Source: JAHEZL01 sp049430665
Lineage (GTDB): Bacteria > Bacteroidota > Bacteroidia > Flavobacteriales_C > GCA-002722245
Reading direction: 5' to 3'
Assembly: GCA_049430665.1 (NCBI GenBank)
Contig: JBMTCG010000001.1
Span: 1 to 64,000 of the forward strand
Length of the DNA stretch: 64,000 bases
This document shows, piece after piece, positions 35,281 through 44,493 of the stretch; the first letter of the stretch is position 1, and the number at the start of each line of letters is the position of its first letter. The translations under genes and the position numbers were made by a program. The notes below the pieces were generated by a model, which was not told the origin of the DNA, made no database searches, and saw only the letters and a list, made by a program, of their open reading frames with translations.

Positions 35281-37140
35281 CTATTCCTCCTCATACTCCA
35301 ACTCAGCATCTTTCTCCCAAATTTCCATCTCGCATGCCTTGCAATTGAATTTTAGTTTGTAAGCGTTAGTGCCATGTGTAAGAGTAAGTGGTTCTTTCAC
35401 TTTTTCACCCAAAGTATCTTTGTGGTATTTCCAGCATTTTCCCAACTCATACTTTACACAATACTTGGTAACCATCACGCGTGATTTACCAGGATCCCAC
35501 TGCAACTCAAATGCTTTTTCAATTTCTGTAACGCCATGGCGCTCGTAGAACTTACGCGCCAATTTATTCGCAACATTGTAAGTGAAATCTAATTTTTGAA
35601 CCGGATAAGGATGATCGGTTTTCACCAACTGATGTTCTTCGCGATGGTAGCTTTTCAAGCGAATTTGAGTGAGTTGTTCTAAAGCAGTTCTTCTCAACTC
35701 ATTCACCTTAGAAATGGGCAAAAACCAGTTGCCCGAAAATTCTACTTCTATCTCATCGGCGATGTAGGGCGTGTTGCCTGTTTTCGCCAAGTTGGTTTTG
35801 ATATTGGGAATAATAGATTCGTTGTTCTTGGTTTGCTCTTTAGGATGTGCGAAGTTTGCAACACTTTCGCAACCATCTTCATCAGTAGCTTTTAATTGAA
35901 ATCCGTCGGCGGTTTCGCTCAACAAAAGTTTAACTGAAATCTTTCTTATCGTACTGTCTTCTCGCTCTACCAATCTATTGAATTCGGCATCTAAATTTCT
36001 AAAAATAGCTGTACCATTTGTAATAGATTTCGGCGCGTTAAAATACACCAATCCGTTTTCTACTTTATTTACAAATGCACCATCGGCAACACCTTCATCG
36101 TTCAAGAAATACAAGCCATCGCCATTTTTTAGTTTGTCGGCATTTTCAATTTGGTAAGCATTTCCTTTGATAGAAATTAGTTTACCAATAATTTGTCCTT
36201 TTGATTTCGGACTCTCCCAAGAGCCAATTTTATCTTTTCTTTCGTTGGCAAAATAATCGGTGTAACCACGATTGAAACTTCTGTCCATTTGCGGTTCGAA
36301 GTTGTATAAAATTCTTCCAGAAGAAGCCTTCACATATTTTTCATTTCCTTCTAAGAAAGCATCTAATTTTTTGCGCAAATACGATGTATTGTTTTTTACA
36401 TACACCACATCTTTCAATCTACCTTCAATTTTGAATGATACAATTCCTGCTTCTATCAATTGCGGAAGTTGTTCACTTAGATCTAAATCTTTGATAGAAA
36501 GCAAATGACTGTTGGCAATTAAAGTATCGCCATTGCCATCAATTAAATTGTAAGGTAATCTGCAATTTTGTGCACATGAACCTCTATTGGCACTGCGCTC
36601 ACCATTGGCAACACTCATGTAGCAATTACCGCTGAAAGAAACGCACAAAGCCCCTGAAACGAAGAACTCTAATTCCACCGGAGTAGCCTCATGAATTTCT
36701 CTTATTTGATGCAAGTTTAATTCTCTTGCCAATACCACACGTTTCATACCTGCATCGGCCAAAAATTTAACATGTTTAGGATCTCTGTTGTTGGCTTGCG
36801 TACTGGCGTGAATCACAATTGGAGGCAAATCCATTTCCATGATGGCCATATCTTGAACGATGAGAGCATCTACGCCTATATCGTACAATTGATAAATCAT
36901 TTTGCGACACTCCTCCAACTCGTTATCATATAAAATGGTATTGATCACCACAAAAACCTGGGCACGAAACAAGTGTGCATACTTCACCATTTCGGCAACA
37001 TCTTCAATAGAATTTGTTGCGTTAGAACGTGCGCCAAACATAGGCGCGCCAATATATACAGCATCGGCGCCTGCATTGATGGCAGCCATACCCTGCTCTA
37101 AATTTTTTGCAGGAGCTAGAATTTCAACTTTTGTCTTCAT
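35281..37140 (-). CDS. Peptidase U32 family protein (YegQ/RlhA-like)
   Basis: 619 residues from the ATG at 37140 (MKTKVEILAPAKNLEQGM); 26 extra in-frame codons lie upstream. The TIM-barrel-type core has GADAVYIGAPMFGARSNA, and the Cys-rich signature GNCYMSVANGERSANRGSC is followed by AQNCRLPYN. Two further Cys clusters occur at the C-terminus (CVKYELGKCW, CKACEM). In related proteins four cysteines hold an Fe-S cluster and the enzymes hydroxylate rRNA or tRNA (RlhA, TrhP) rather than cleave peptides, so an RNA-hydroxylation role is plausible. Confidence 0.9.
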   Translation of the reverse strand: MKTKVEILAPAKNLEQGMAAINAGADAVYIGAPMFGARSNATNSIEDVAEMVKYAHLFRAQVFVVINTILYDNELEECRKMIYQLYDIGVDALIVQDMAIMEMDLPPIVIHASTQANNRDPKHVKFLADAGMKRVVLARELNLHQIREIHEATPVELEFFVSGALCVSFSGNCYMSVANGERSANRGSCAQNCRLPYNLIDGNGDTLIANSHLLSIKDLDLSEQLPQLIEAGIVSFKIEGRLKDVVYVKNNTSYLRKKLDAFLEGNEKYVKASSGRILYNFEPQMDRSFNRGYTDYFANERKDKIGSWESPKSKGQIIGKLISIKGNAYQIENADKLKNGDGLYFLNDEGVADGAFVNKVENGLVYFNAPKSITNGTAIFRNLDAEFNRLVEREDSTIRKISVKLLLSETADGFQLKATDEDGCESVANFAHPKEQTKNNESIIPNIKTNLAKTGNTPYIADEIEVEFSGNWFLPISKVNELRRTALEQLTQIRLKSYHREEHQLVKTDHPYPVQKLDFTYNVANKLARKFYERHGVTEIEKAFELQWDPGKSRVMVTKYCVKYELGKCWKYHKDTLGEKVKEPLTLTHGTNAYKLKFNCKACEMEIWEKDAELEYEEE

Positions 37141-37313
37141 AACGGGTGCAAAGGTCTGATAAATAATGCTGTATAGCAAATGCAAAAGATATCTTTCTTT
37201 TAGCATGCACCGCATCAATAAACAACAATCAAATCATCCATTTAAAAGTAAAGTTTCCTGCTTCTAGCTTTTTGTTCTATTTTTATGGAACAAAGGTGTC
37301 TATGTAAAATTTA

Positions 37314-38570
37314 ATGAAATCTCGCTTCATCCAAATATTAATTATTCTTGGTGCACTATCTATCATAGTGCTCTTTGCTACGCAGTATTTTTGGGCTGAT
37401 AAATTGCAAAAATTAGAGAACAAGCAGTTCGATAAAAATGTTCAGAGTGCGCTAACCAACATTGGCAATCGACTGATCATTATGAACAAATCGAAAAGCG
37501 CTAAAATCAACTCTATTGAAAAGCCCGATTACAACAAATTTGTGGTGAAAATTAACGACCATGTTCAACCGGCTTTGTTGAAAATACTGGTGCAAAGAGA
37601 ATTCAATCGCTACGATATTAAAGAGAAATACCAATTGGCGGTGTACGATTGTTTCACTGATTCTGTAGTATATACCACTGCGGCCGATAGTATCGTGAAA
37701 ATAGCATCGAAAGATTCTGATGTTAAATGGGACATCAATACGCACAATTTTGGAGTGATTTTTCCCGACAGAGGAGAAGTCGTTAACGACATGAACATTT
37801 GGCTTATCGCGTCGGTGGTGCCTTTGGTGGTAATGATTTTTTTCAGCTTCGCTATTTATATCATTATTCGTCAGAAAAAATTAGATGACATTAAAACCGA
37901 TTTCATCAACAATATGACACATGAATTGAAGACCCCCATATCCACCATATCACTATCCAGCGAAGTATTGATGAACCCGATAATTGCCAATTCGCCCGAA
38001 AAACAACATCGTTATGCAAAAATAATCTACGATGAAAATCAGCGCTTAAAAGGTCTTGTAGAACGCGTTTTACAAATGGCCTTTTTCGAGAAAAAAGATT
38101 TTGAATTGAAGAAAGAATCGGCAAATATGCACGACATTATTCAGCAAGCTGCCAATCGTTTTGAATTGCCCATTAAACAAAAATCGGGTAAAATTATTTT
38201 AGATTTAAACGCTCCTATTTCATCAAGTAAAATTGATGCAGCACACATGACCAACGTAATTTCAAATTTGATTGACAATGCCATTAAATATTGTAATCAA
38301 TCGCCCCAAATTTATATTGCTACTTCATCTGATGAAAACCATCTTTACATTACCGTAAAAGACAATGGTATTGGTATCAGTAGAGAAGAATTAAAAAATA
38401 TTTTCACCAAATTTTACCGTATTCCAACAGGAAATATTCATACCACCAAAGGTTTTGGTATTGGTTTGAATTACGTGAAATTCATAATCGACGAGCACAA
38501 AGGAAATATTTCGGTGGAAAGTAAACTGAACGAAGGAAGTACATTTTTAATTAAATTGCCCATAGTATGA
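37314..38570 (+). CDS. Sensor histidine kinase
   Basis: 418 residues: TM1 (about 7-27), a periplasmic sensor region of about 130 residues, TM2 (about 162-186), then the DHp helix with the phospho-acceptor His203 (NMTHELKTPISTIS). The ATP-binding domain has N box VISNLIDNAIKYC, G1 VKDNGIGIS and G2 KGFGIGLNYVK. No HAMP domain is apparent. It overlaps the downstream response regulator by 4 bp (ATGA), a standard two-component pair resembling Bacteroides RprX. The signal is unknown. Confidence 0.95.
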   Translation: MKSRFIQILIILGALSIIVLFATQYFWADKLQKLENKQFDKNVQSALTNIGNRLIIMNKSKSAKINSIEKPDYNKFVVKINDHVQPALLKILVQREFNRYDIKEKYQLAVYDCFTDSVVYTTAADSIVKIASKDSDVKWDINTHNFGVIFPDRGEVVNDMNIWLIASVVPLVVMIFFSFAIYIIIRQKKLDDIKTDFINNMTHELKTPISTISLSSEVLMNPIIANSPEKQHRYAKIIYDENQRLKGLVERVLQMAFFEKKDFELKKESANMHDIIQQAANRFELPIKQKSGKIILDLNAPISSSKIDAAHMTNVISNLIDNAIKYCNQSPQIYIATSSDENHLYITVKDNGIGISREELKNIFTKFYRIPTGNIHTTKGFGIGLNYVKFIIDEHKGNISVESKLNEGSTFLIKLPIV

Positions 38571-39265
38571 TAGATGTAAAAGGCAATATTTTATTAGTAG
38601 AAGATGACGAAAATTTAGGCTTTGTCATCAAAGACAATTTAGAGATGGATGGCTATCTTGTGGATTTAGCTAAGGATGGTGACGAAGGGTACAGATTATT
38701 TCATGCTTCTGTTTACGATATTTGTTTGTTAGATGTGATGCTGCCCGAAAAAGACGGATTTACCTTAGCACAAGACATAAGAAAAGTGAACCAAGAAGTG
38801 CCTATTATTTTTCTTACTGCACGTTCTCTAGATGAGGATAAAATTCGCGGTTTTCAATCGGGTGCCGATGACTATATCACCAAACCTTTTAGTGTAAGTG
38901 AATTGAGTTATAGAATAAAAGCTGTTTTGAAAAGAACCAAGTCACATGAAGGTGTGGATAGCGCAAAAGATGAATTTAAGTTAGGTGCTTTCGTATTCAA
39001 TTTTCCCAATCAAACACTTACTTTAAAGGGTGTTCAGCAAACTTTAACGAAGAAGGAAGCCGATATTTTAAAGTTGCTGTGTTTGAATAAAAATCAATTG
39101 GTTTCACGAGATATGGCTTTAAAAGTAATTTGGGGAGATACCGATTATTTTAAAGGAAGAAGTATGGATGTGTTTATCACTAAATTGAGAAAATATCTAA
39201 AGGAAGATACATCTGTAGAGATTATCAATATTCATGGCACCGGATTTAAATTAACAGAGAAGTGA
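38567..39265 (+). CDS. OmpR/PhoB-type response regulator
   Basis: 232 residues: receiver domain with Asp13/Asp14, phospho-acceptor Asp56 (LLDVMLPEKDG), Thr in FLTARS and Lys in YITKPFS. A winged-helix DNA-binding domain follows, starting near FKLGAFVFNFPNQTLTL with the recognition segment FKGRSMDVFITKLRKYL. Its start overlaps the kinase stop (ATGA), so it is the cognate regulator, comparable to RprY. Confidence 0.96.
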   Translation: MIDVKGNILLVEDDENLGFVIKDNLEMDGYLVDLAKDGDEGYRLFHASVYDICLLDVMLPEKDGFTLAQDIRKVNQEVPIIFLTARSLDEDKIRGFQSGADDYITKPFSVSELSYRIKAVLKRTKSHEGVDSAKDEFKLGAFVFNFPNQTLTLKGVQQTLTKKEADILKLLCLNKNQLVSRDMALKVIWGDTDYFKGRSMDVFITKLRKYLKEDTSVEIINIHGTGFKLTEK

Positions 39266-39266
39266 T

Positions 39267-39292
39267 GTAGAGACATAAAATGTTGCGTCTCC
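39267..39292. repeat. Decayed REP-like palindrome
   Basis: GTAGAGACATAAAATG then TTGCGTCTCC. The outer stem GAGAC/GTCTC is intact and the inside is degenerate. It shares GTAGAGAC with the unit at 30546 and lies between the response regulator and the M20 hydrolase. Confidence 0.4.
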
Positions 39293-39319
39293 AAAAGATT
39301 ATTTCGTTAACTTTCCAAC

Positions 39320-40366
39320 ATGAATCCTCTTCAAATTTTAAGCGACTTAATTCAAATTCCTGCCTTCAGCGGCGAGGAAAATTTGCGCGTAGCCTATCTT
39401 GAAAAAGTGTTGAATGAACAAGGTATTACAACCAAAAAACACCTCAACAATTTGTGGTGCGTAAACCAGCATTTTAGCGAAGATAAATTCACCATTTTAT
39501 TGAATTCGCACACCGATACCGTGAAGCCTAACAAAGGCTATACTCGGGAACCCCATAAAGCAGAAGTGATAGGCGGAAAGTTGTTTGGCTTGGGAAGTAA
39601 TGATGCAGGCGGTCCGCTCATTTCTCTCATGACTGTTTTCTGCAATTTGTACAAAGAAGAATTGCCTTTCAACCTAATTTTTGCAGCTACTGCCGAAGAA
39701 GAAATTTCGGGTAAAAATGGTATTGCTGCGTTGTGGCCATCTTTGCCTAAAATAGATTTGGCCATTGTAGGCGAACCTACTAAAATGGAGCTGGCTGTTG
39801 CCGAGCGTGGTTTGATGGTGTTGGATTGTGTGGCTAAGGGTAAGGCAGGACACGCAGCCCGAAATGAAGGAATAAACGCCATTTACGAAGCATTGAAAGA
39901 TATCAAATGGTTTAAAACACATCAGTTTCCAAAGGTGAGTGAAGTGCTCGGACCAGTAAAAATGAGTGTGACAGTGATTGAAGCTGGTAGTCAGCACAAC
40001 GTGGTTCCAGCAGAATGCAAATTCGTTGTAGATGTTCGTGTGCCCGATACTTATGCAAATGAGGAATTACTTCAACTCATTAAAGAAAGTGTATTGTGCG
40101 AAGTAAATGCACGTTCTACGCGATTGAATTCATCGGGCTTGCCAGCAGGACACCCTTTGTTCTCTGTTGCCCAACAACTGAATATTGCAACCTACGGTTC
40201 ACCTACCACCAGCGATCAATCTTTAATGCCTTGCATTAGTGTGAAGATTGGTCCGGGCGACAGCGCCCGCTCTCACATGGCCGACGAATATATTTTTGTA
40301 GAAGAATTGCAAAAAGCACCGGCAAGATATAAAGAGATATTGTTGGCTTTGGGGAAGATGATATAA
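39320..40366 (+). CDS. M20-family metallohydrolase (ArgE/DapE-like)
   Basis: 348 residues with the co-catalytic zinc site: LLNSHTDTVKP (His, Asp), GLGSNDAGGPLI (Asp bridging), EEEISGKNG (general base Glu) and EPTKMELAV. A dimerisation insert lies at about 165-280. The length and the motif set fit the acetylornithine/acetylcitrulline deacetylase group used by Bacteroidota, but no arginine-biosynthesis gene is adjacent, so the substrate is uncertain. A DUF1801 protein follows 1 bp later. Confidence 0.85.
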   Translation: MNPLQILSDLIQIPAFSGEENLRVAYLEKVLNEQGITTKKHLNNLWCVNQHFSEDKFTILLNSHTDTVKPNKGYTREPHKAEVIGGKLFGLGSNDAGGPLISLMTVFCNLYKEELPFNLIFAATAEEEISGKNGIAALWPSLPKIDLAIVGEPTKMELAVAERGLMVLDCVAKGKAGHAARNEGINAIYEALKDIKWFKTHQFPKVSEVLGPVKMSVTVIEAGSQHNVVPAECKFVVDVRVPDTYANEELLQLIKESVLCEVNARSTRLNSSGLPAGHPLFSVAQQLNIATYGSPTTSDQSLMPCISVKIGPGDSARSHMADEYIFVEELQKAPARYKEILLALGKMI

Positions 40367-40367
40367 G

Positions 40368-40733
40368 ATGAATGCATCTGAAAAATACATCGAAGATGCT
40401 CCCGAAAAGTATCGTGAAACATTGTATGTGTTACGCGAAATCATTTTAAATTCTTCTCCATTTATCGAAGAAAAAATAGCTTACACCGTTCCATTTTTCA
40501 AGCATTATGGTATGTTGTGTTACATCGCACACGGCAAGCGCGGAGTGGAAGTTGGCTTTTGGCGAAGAAATGAATTATCGAATGAACAAGGCGCATTAAG
40601 CAACGACGAAAGAAAAATTGTTCGTTCTTTGGTTTACCAAAAAGTGGATGATATTGATGAGCAAATATTGATGGAGATTTTGCAAGAAGCAATGATGTTG
40701 AATGAGGAGAGGTTTAAGGCGAAGAAGAAATAA
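40368..40733 (+). CDS. DUF1801-family protein
   Basis: 121 residues with the DUF1801 opening NASEKYIEDAPEKYRETLY, central PFIEEKIAYTVPFFKHYGML, and a charged C-terminal helix (EERFKAKKK). Function unknown. The fold resembles the N-terminal domain of the YdeI-like protein at 31105. Only 1 bp separates it from the M20 gene, so co-transcription is likely. Confidence 0.8.
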   Translation: MNASEKYIEDAPEKYRETLYVLREIILNSSPFIEEKIAYTVPFFKHYGMLCYIAHGKRGVEVGFWRRNELSNEQGALSNDERKIVRSLVYQKVDDIDEQILMEILQEAMMLNEERFKAKKK

Positions 40734-40735
40734 TT

Positions 40736-43294
40736 TCAATAAGAATTCTCAAAAAACACTTTATACTCCTCCACATTTTTATCCTTAAACAACTTCGCGT
40801 AATTGCTTACAGAAATAGGGAAATATTTATTTCCTGCATTGGGATATTTACTAAATACTTTTTCGGGAATGGTGGAGTAGAAATCGATGGCTTTATTTGC
40901 TTTGGCAAATGATTTAACGATGATTACTTTTTCGCTTTCACTCCAAATTACCGTTTGCATTTGCAGTTTATCAGCGCCGTAGTATTTGGTAGAAAAATCG
41001 GAAAGAGATTTTTGTAAATCAGCAATGTTGTTGTCTTTTTCGTTCACGATAAGCACAAAGTAAAATGCTTCCTCTTTCACTTCAAATCCTTCCTTTTTTT
41101 CTTCTACAACAAGCGCCGATTTTTGGTCGTCTTTGTTTAAAATGTCATTGGCAGAAGTCGCTGCATCAGAACCCGGATAATTTGCTTTTACTTTTGTTAA
41201 AGCCTCGGTAAACGCTGCTGGTCCGCTAGTTTTACCAACACTAAAGGCATTTAATAATGCCAGTTGAGGAGTAATGGCTCCTTTAGGATTTTCATTAATT
41301 AAGCTTGCGGTTTGTTCTTTTACCAAGGCATAATTTCCTTTTTTGTATTCATTAAACAAGTGCTCGTATTGTGCGCTTAATGCTTTTTCTTTTTCTTCAT
41401 CTTCTTTTGCCGCATTTGGGTTATTGATGAGACGCAAATATTCGCTTGATGGATATTTCGTTTCAATTAAATTTTTGTAGTAATTGGCTCTGCTGGTATT
41501 TCCTGTCGATAAATTCATTCGGTAAAGCAGGTAGTATGATTTCAGTTCATTTTTGTTGTTCGGCAATTTACTGTTCATTTCTTCAAAAGTGACGATAGAT
41601 GATTTATCGTCTTCCATTTTGTCCTTGTACAAAGTACCTAAGGTGAAATAAGCGTCGCCTAGTTTCTCTTCAGATGCAGCGATTTCTTTCTCTGTTTTTG
41701 GAATATCCTTTAAGTAGTACTCTCTTGTTCTTTTGGCATCGGCAGTAGCTTCGGCGATGGTGGCCACTGTTGTTTCTTCCTCAGCACCAAAGGCTGCGCT
41801 GCTTTTGTTTTTTCGTCTCCAGTTGTCTTCTAATTTACGTTGTCCCCATAGGGCTGCAAATTTTGCTTTTCCGGCGCTTACCAACGACGGATTGTAGAAA
41901 TACCATTTGCCACTTTGGTCGCTTTGTAAAGTGTTGTTTTGTTTGGTGGCCGCATCGGCATTAAGCAATTCTTGTTCTTTGCGTTGGTCTTCTTCTTCAA
42001 TAAAGCGGGCAATGGTTTTATCAATCTTTTTTAAACGCGCTTCTTCGGGCATTTTGGCTAAGGTAAGTAAGCTATCTTGTGTATTGATGATTTCAATTTG
42101 AACCACTAAATCTTTGAGGTTGTTCTTTTTGATTTCGGTAGGCTCGTAAAGTGCATCTTCTGCGGGCATCACGGTAAGTGAACTGTCGTAATAAGAAGCT
42201 GCACCTAAATAATCTGATTTTTTAAAGTTGATTTCTGCAACAGCCAAAAAAGCCAGAGCTTTTTGTTTTCTGTTTTTTACGCTTTTGTTGGCAGCCAATA
42301 GATAGTATTCGGTGGCTTTAACCTCATCGCCATTTTGATGATAGATTTGAGCAACGGTGTAATAAATTTGATCGAGGTATTCTTTGTTCTTTTCTTCTTT
42401 TGCCATCTTTAGCAACGAACGCGCAAAATCATCTGATTTGTTACCAGCACTTTGCGCTTTTGTCATTTCTATTACAGCGCTAAACTGCATATCGTAATTA
42501 CTAACGCCGCTTGTTACTTTTTTGTAAGCTGCAATGGCTTCTGTTTTATTGCCTTCTCTAGTTTGCAATTGCGCTAAAACATAATACCATCTTGTTTTTA
42601 ATTTCTTTTTGGCTTTAAAGGTTAGCGCTTCATTCAATGCTTTAATGGCTTCTTTATTGTCGTTGGTTTTAATGAAGTACTGTGCTTTTGCGACTAAATA
42701 GTAGCCTTTTTTCTTCTTTGGAACTTCTGTATCGTTATCAAGTTTATCTATGATTTTTCTTGCTTCTTCGTATTTCTCATCGGCAACATAAGCGCGCATC
42801 AACCAAATTAAGGCATCGTATTTTATCTTTTTCTTGTCGTATTCTTTGGCAATGTATTCAAAGGTGTTGGCGGCATTGCTGAATTCTCTTTTGTAGAAAT
42901 ACGATTTGCCTAGAAGGAGATAACAATCGTCGATAAAAGGATTCACTTCTCTTTCTTCAGTTTTGCCGTCTTTTTTGTTTTTCAATTTAAAGCGCATACT
43001 GTGGCGATCTATGCCTTTTGATGCTTTTTGAATACTAATGTCTAACAGAGAAGCTACTTCTTTTGAGGAGCTTTCGTCGCCATCGGGAAAAACAGAAATG
43101 ATGTTTTGATATTCATCGACCGTACCGGTGTATAGCTTTTGTTCCGACTCTTTTAGTTTTTCATTACCATTGAAGAAAACGTTGTAGCGTGTGGTAAGTG
43201 CATGGTAGCCTTTATTCACTAAAGAATTGCGCTCTTTGCTGCAACTTGCCAAAAAGAGAATCAAAAGAATACTATAAAATTTTATGCTTTTCAA
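40736..43294 (-). CDS. porW: T9SS/gliding TPR lipoprotein PorW/SprE
   Basis: 852 residues. The lipoprotein signal MKSIKFYSILLILFLASC has its Cys at 18. Directly after it comes the family hallmark NKGYHALTTRYNVFFNGNEK, then several tetratricopeptide repeats (about 100-390 and 530-640) and a conserved C-terminal region ending NVEEYKVFFENSY. PorW/SprE is an outer-membrane lipoprotein required for T9SS function and, in gliding species, motility. It is divergent from an M23 peptidase gene. Its presence agrees with the T9SS cargo genes elsewhere in the window. Confidence 0.93.
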   Translation of the reverse strand: MKSIKFYSILLILFLASCSKERNSLVNKGYHALTTRYNVFFNGNEKLKESEQKLYTGTVDEYQNIISVFPDGDESSSKEVASLLDISIQKASKGIDRHSMRFKLKNKKDGKTEEREVNPFIDDCYLLLGKSYFYKREFSNAANTFEYIAKEYDKKKIKYDALIWLMRAYVADEKYEEARKIIDKLDNDTEVPKKKKGYYLVAKAQYFIKTNDNKEAIKALNEALTFKAKKKLKTRWYYVLAQLQTREGNKTEAIAAYKKVTSGVSNYDMQFSAVIEMTKAQSAGNKSDDFARSLLKMAKEEKNKEYLDQIYYTVAQIYHQNGDEVKATEYYLLAANKSVKNRKQKALAFLAVAEINFKKSDYLGAASYYDSSLTVMPAEDALYEPTEIKKNNLKDLVVQIEIINTQDSLLTLAKMPEEARLKKIDKTIARFIEEEDQRKEQELLNADAATKQNNTLQSDQSGKWYFYNPSLVSAGKAKFAALWGQRKLEDNWRRKNKSSAAFGAEEETTVATIAEATADAKRTREYYLKDIPKTEKEIAASEEKLGDAYFTLGTLYKDKMEDDKSSIVTFEEMNSKLPNNKNELKSYYLLYRMNLSTGNTSRANYYKNLIETKYPSSEYLRLINNPNAAKEDEEKEKALSAQYEHLFNEYKKGNYALVKEQTASLINENPKGAITPQLALLNAFSVGKTSGPAAFTEALTKVKANYPGSDAATSANDILNKDDQKSALVVEEKKEGFEVKEEAFYFVLIVNEKDNNIADLQKSLSDFSTKYYGADKLQMQTVIWSESEKVIIVKSFAKANKAIDFYSTIPEKVFSKYPNAGNKYFPISVSNYAKLFKDKNVEEYKVFFENSY

Positions 43295-43364
43295 TGAGGT
43301 ATAAACTAAAAACGAGTAAAAATATTTTAATTTTCTCTATTATTGAAGATAAATAAATCAGCAA

Positions 43365-44168
43365 TTGAAAAAACCGGTAACCGTTAAAAGTAAGAAAATA
43401 CTGGGGATAATTAAGAAACAGCACGTTTTGCTGGTTCATGAAGAATCTCAAACGGGCACTGCTGTGCTCTTTTTTAAGTCGCGTTTGGTAAGTATTGTCT
43501 TGGTTTCTCTGGCTATTTTTCTAGTGATCTTTGCCTTGGCTTTTGTTATTTTGGCTTATACTCCTGTGCAGCAATATGTGCCCGGCTTTTTAAGCGATCA
43601 CCAAAAAGAAATATTGCTAGATGATGCCCGTAAGACCGACGCTTTAGAAGAAGAGCTTAAGGGTAAGGAGGTGTATTATTCACATTTAGATTCGTTGATA
43701 GAAGAGTGGATTCCAAAGAACGATACTTTAAAAGGAGAGGTAAATGCGGCCAATATTTCGGTGCTGATGCCCGCCGAAGAGCAAATGAAAGCCATTAAAA
43801 ACTTTTACTTCTATGCTCCGCTTCACGGCTTAATTTCTAAGCATTTCAATTATCAGGAAAAGCATTACGGAGTGGATATTGTATCGAAAAAAAACGAAGC
43901 GGTGAAAGCTACTTTAAATGGAAGAATAATATTGTCCACTTGGTCGGCAGAAACAGGAAATACTATTGTTTTACAACATTCAAACAATTTAATTTCGGTG
44001 TACAAACATTGCTCGGCCATGCTTAAAAAGGAAGGACAGTTTTGCAAGGCAGGCGAGGTAATCGCCATTATTGGTAATACGGGTGAAGATTCTTCGGGTC
44101 CGCATTTGCATTTTGAATTGTGGTTGAATGGAACGCCGTTGAATCCGGCGTCACATATGAGTTTTTAA
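43365..44168 (+). CDS. M23-family metallopeptidase (membrane-anchored)
   Basis: 267 residues. An in-frame stop lies just upstream (43350-43352), and the only suitable start is TTG at 43365 (giving MKKPVTVKSKKILG). A membrane anchor lies at about 46-72 (LAIFLVIFALAFVILAY), followed by a helical linker. The LytM domain has the zinc ligands in KHYGVDIVSKK (H-x3-D) and HLHFELW (H-x-H). It should cleave peptidoglycan cross-links or act in cell-wall growth. It is divergent from porW and overlaps the next ORF by one base. Confidence 0.9.
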   Translation: MKKPVTVKSKKILGIIKKQHVLLVHEESQTGTAVLFFKSRLVSIVLVSLAIFLVIFALAFVILAYTPVQQYVPGFLSDHQKEILLDDARKTDALEEELKGKEVYYSHLDSLIEEWIPKNDTLKGEVNAANISVLMPAEEQMKAIKNFYFYAPLHGLISKHFNYQEKHYGVDIVSKKNEAVKATLNGRIILSTWSAETGNTIVLQHSNNLISVYKHCSAMLKKEGQFCKAGEVIAIIGNTGEDSSGPHLHFELWLNGTPLNPASHMSF

Positions 44169-44377
44169 TGTTAAGCACGCAAATATTTTACTTGTTGTTT
44201 ATTGCTGTTACGTGGTTTGGTAGCTATTCGTATGTGCAGAAGCAGATTATGCCGATACCTAAATTGCAAAGTATTTTTAAGGTGCAATGGCAAAAAACAG
44301 TAGCGACGTATTTGCTGTCATTAATTTTAGCACTGGCGATTACTCAGTTGGCGATTTATAGCACGAAGTTTTTTTAA
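44168..44377 (+). CDS. Small two-helix membrane protein
   Basis: 69 residues from the ATG at 44168 that overlaps the M23 stop (TAATG). Two membrane helices (about LSTQIFYLLFIAVTWFGSY and TVATYLLSLILALAITQL) flank a basic loop. Coupling suggests a job with the M23 peptidase. No family is recognised. Confidence 0.65.
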   Translation: MLSTQIFYLLFIAVTWFGSYSYVQKQIMPIPKLQSIFKVQWQKTVATYLLSLILALAITQLAIYSTKFF

Positions 44378-44381
44378 GTAA

Positions 44382-44483
44382 AGGACAATAGTTCCTTCGG
44401 GGTACCTCAGGATGACAAACTGGGTAAGAGCTACCTTTAAGAGTGGTTGTCATCCTGAGGTACCCCGAAGGAACTATTGTCCT
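44382..44483. repeat. Inverted repeat with perfect 37-bp arms
   Basis: Arms at 44382-44418 and 44447-44483 are exact complements (AGGACAATAGTTCC, then TTCGGGGTACC, then TCAGGATGACAA on the left) around a 28-bp loop. The core TTCGG...TCAGGATGAC resembles dispersed GTCATCCTGAG-type repeats known from many bacterial genomes (recalled, not checked). It fills the 116-bp gap between convergent genes, so it could also end both transcripts. Confidence 0.85.
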
Positions 44484-44493
44484 ATACGTTAAT

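Noticed and set aside
35115..35309. 64-residue minus-strand ORF over the nested repeat
   Set aside because: It is composed almost entirely of the inverted-repeat sequence and overlaps the end of the U32 gene, so it is not a credible protein.
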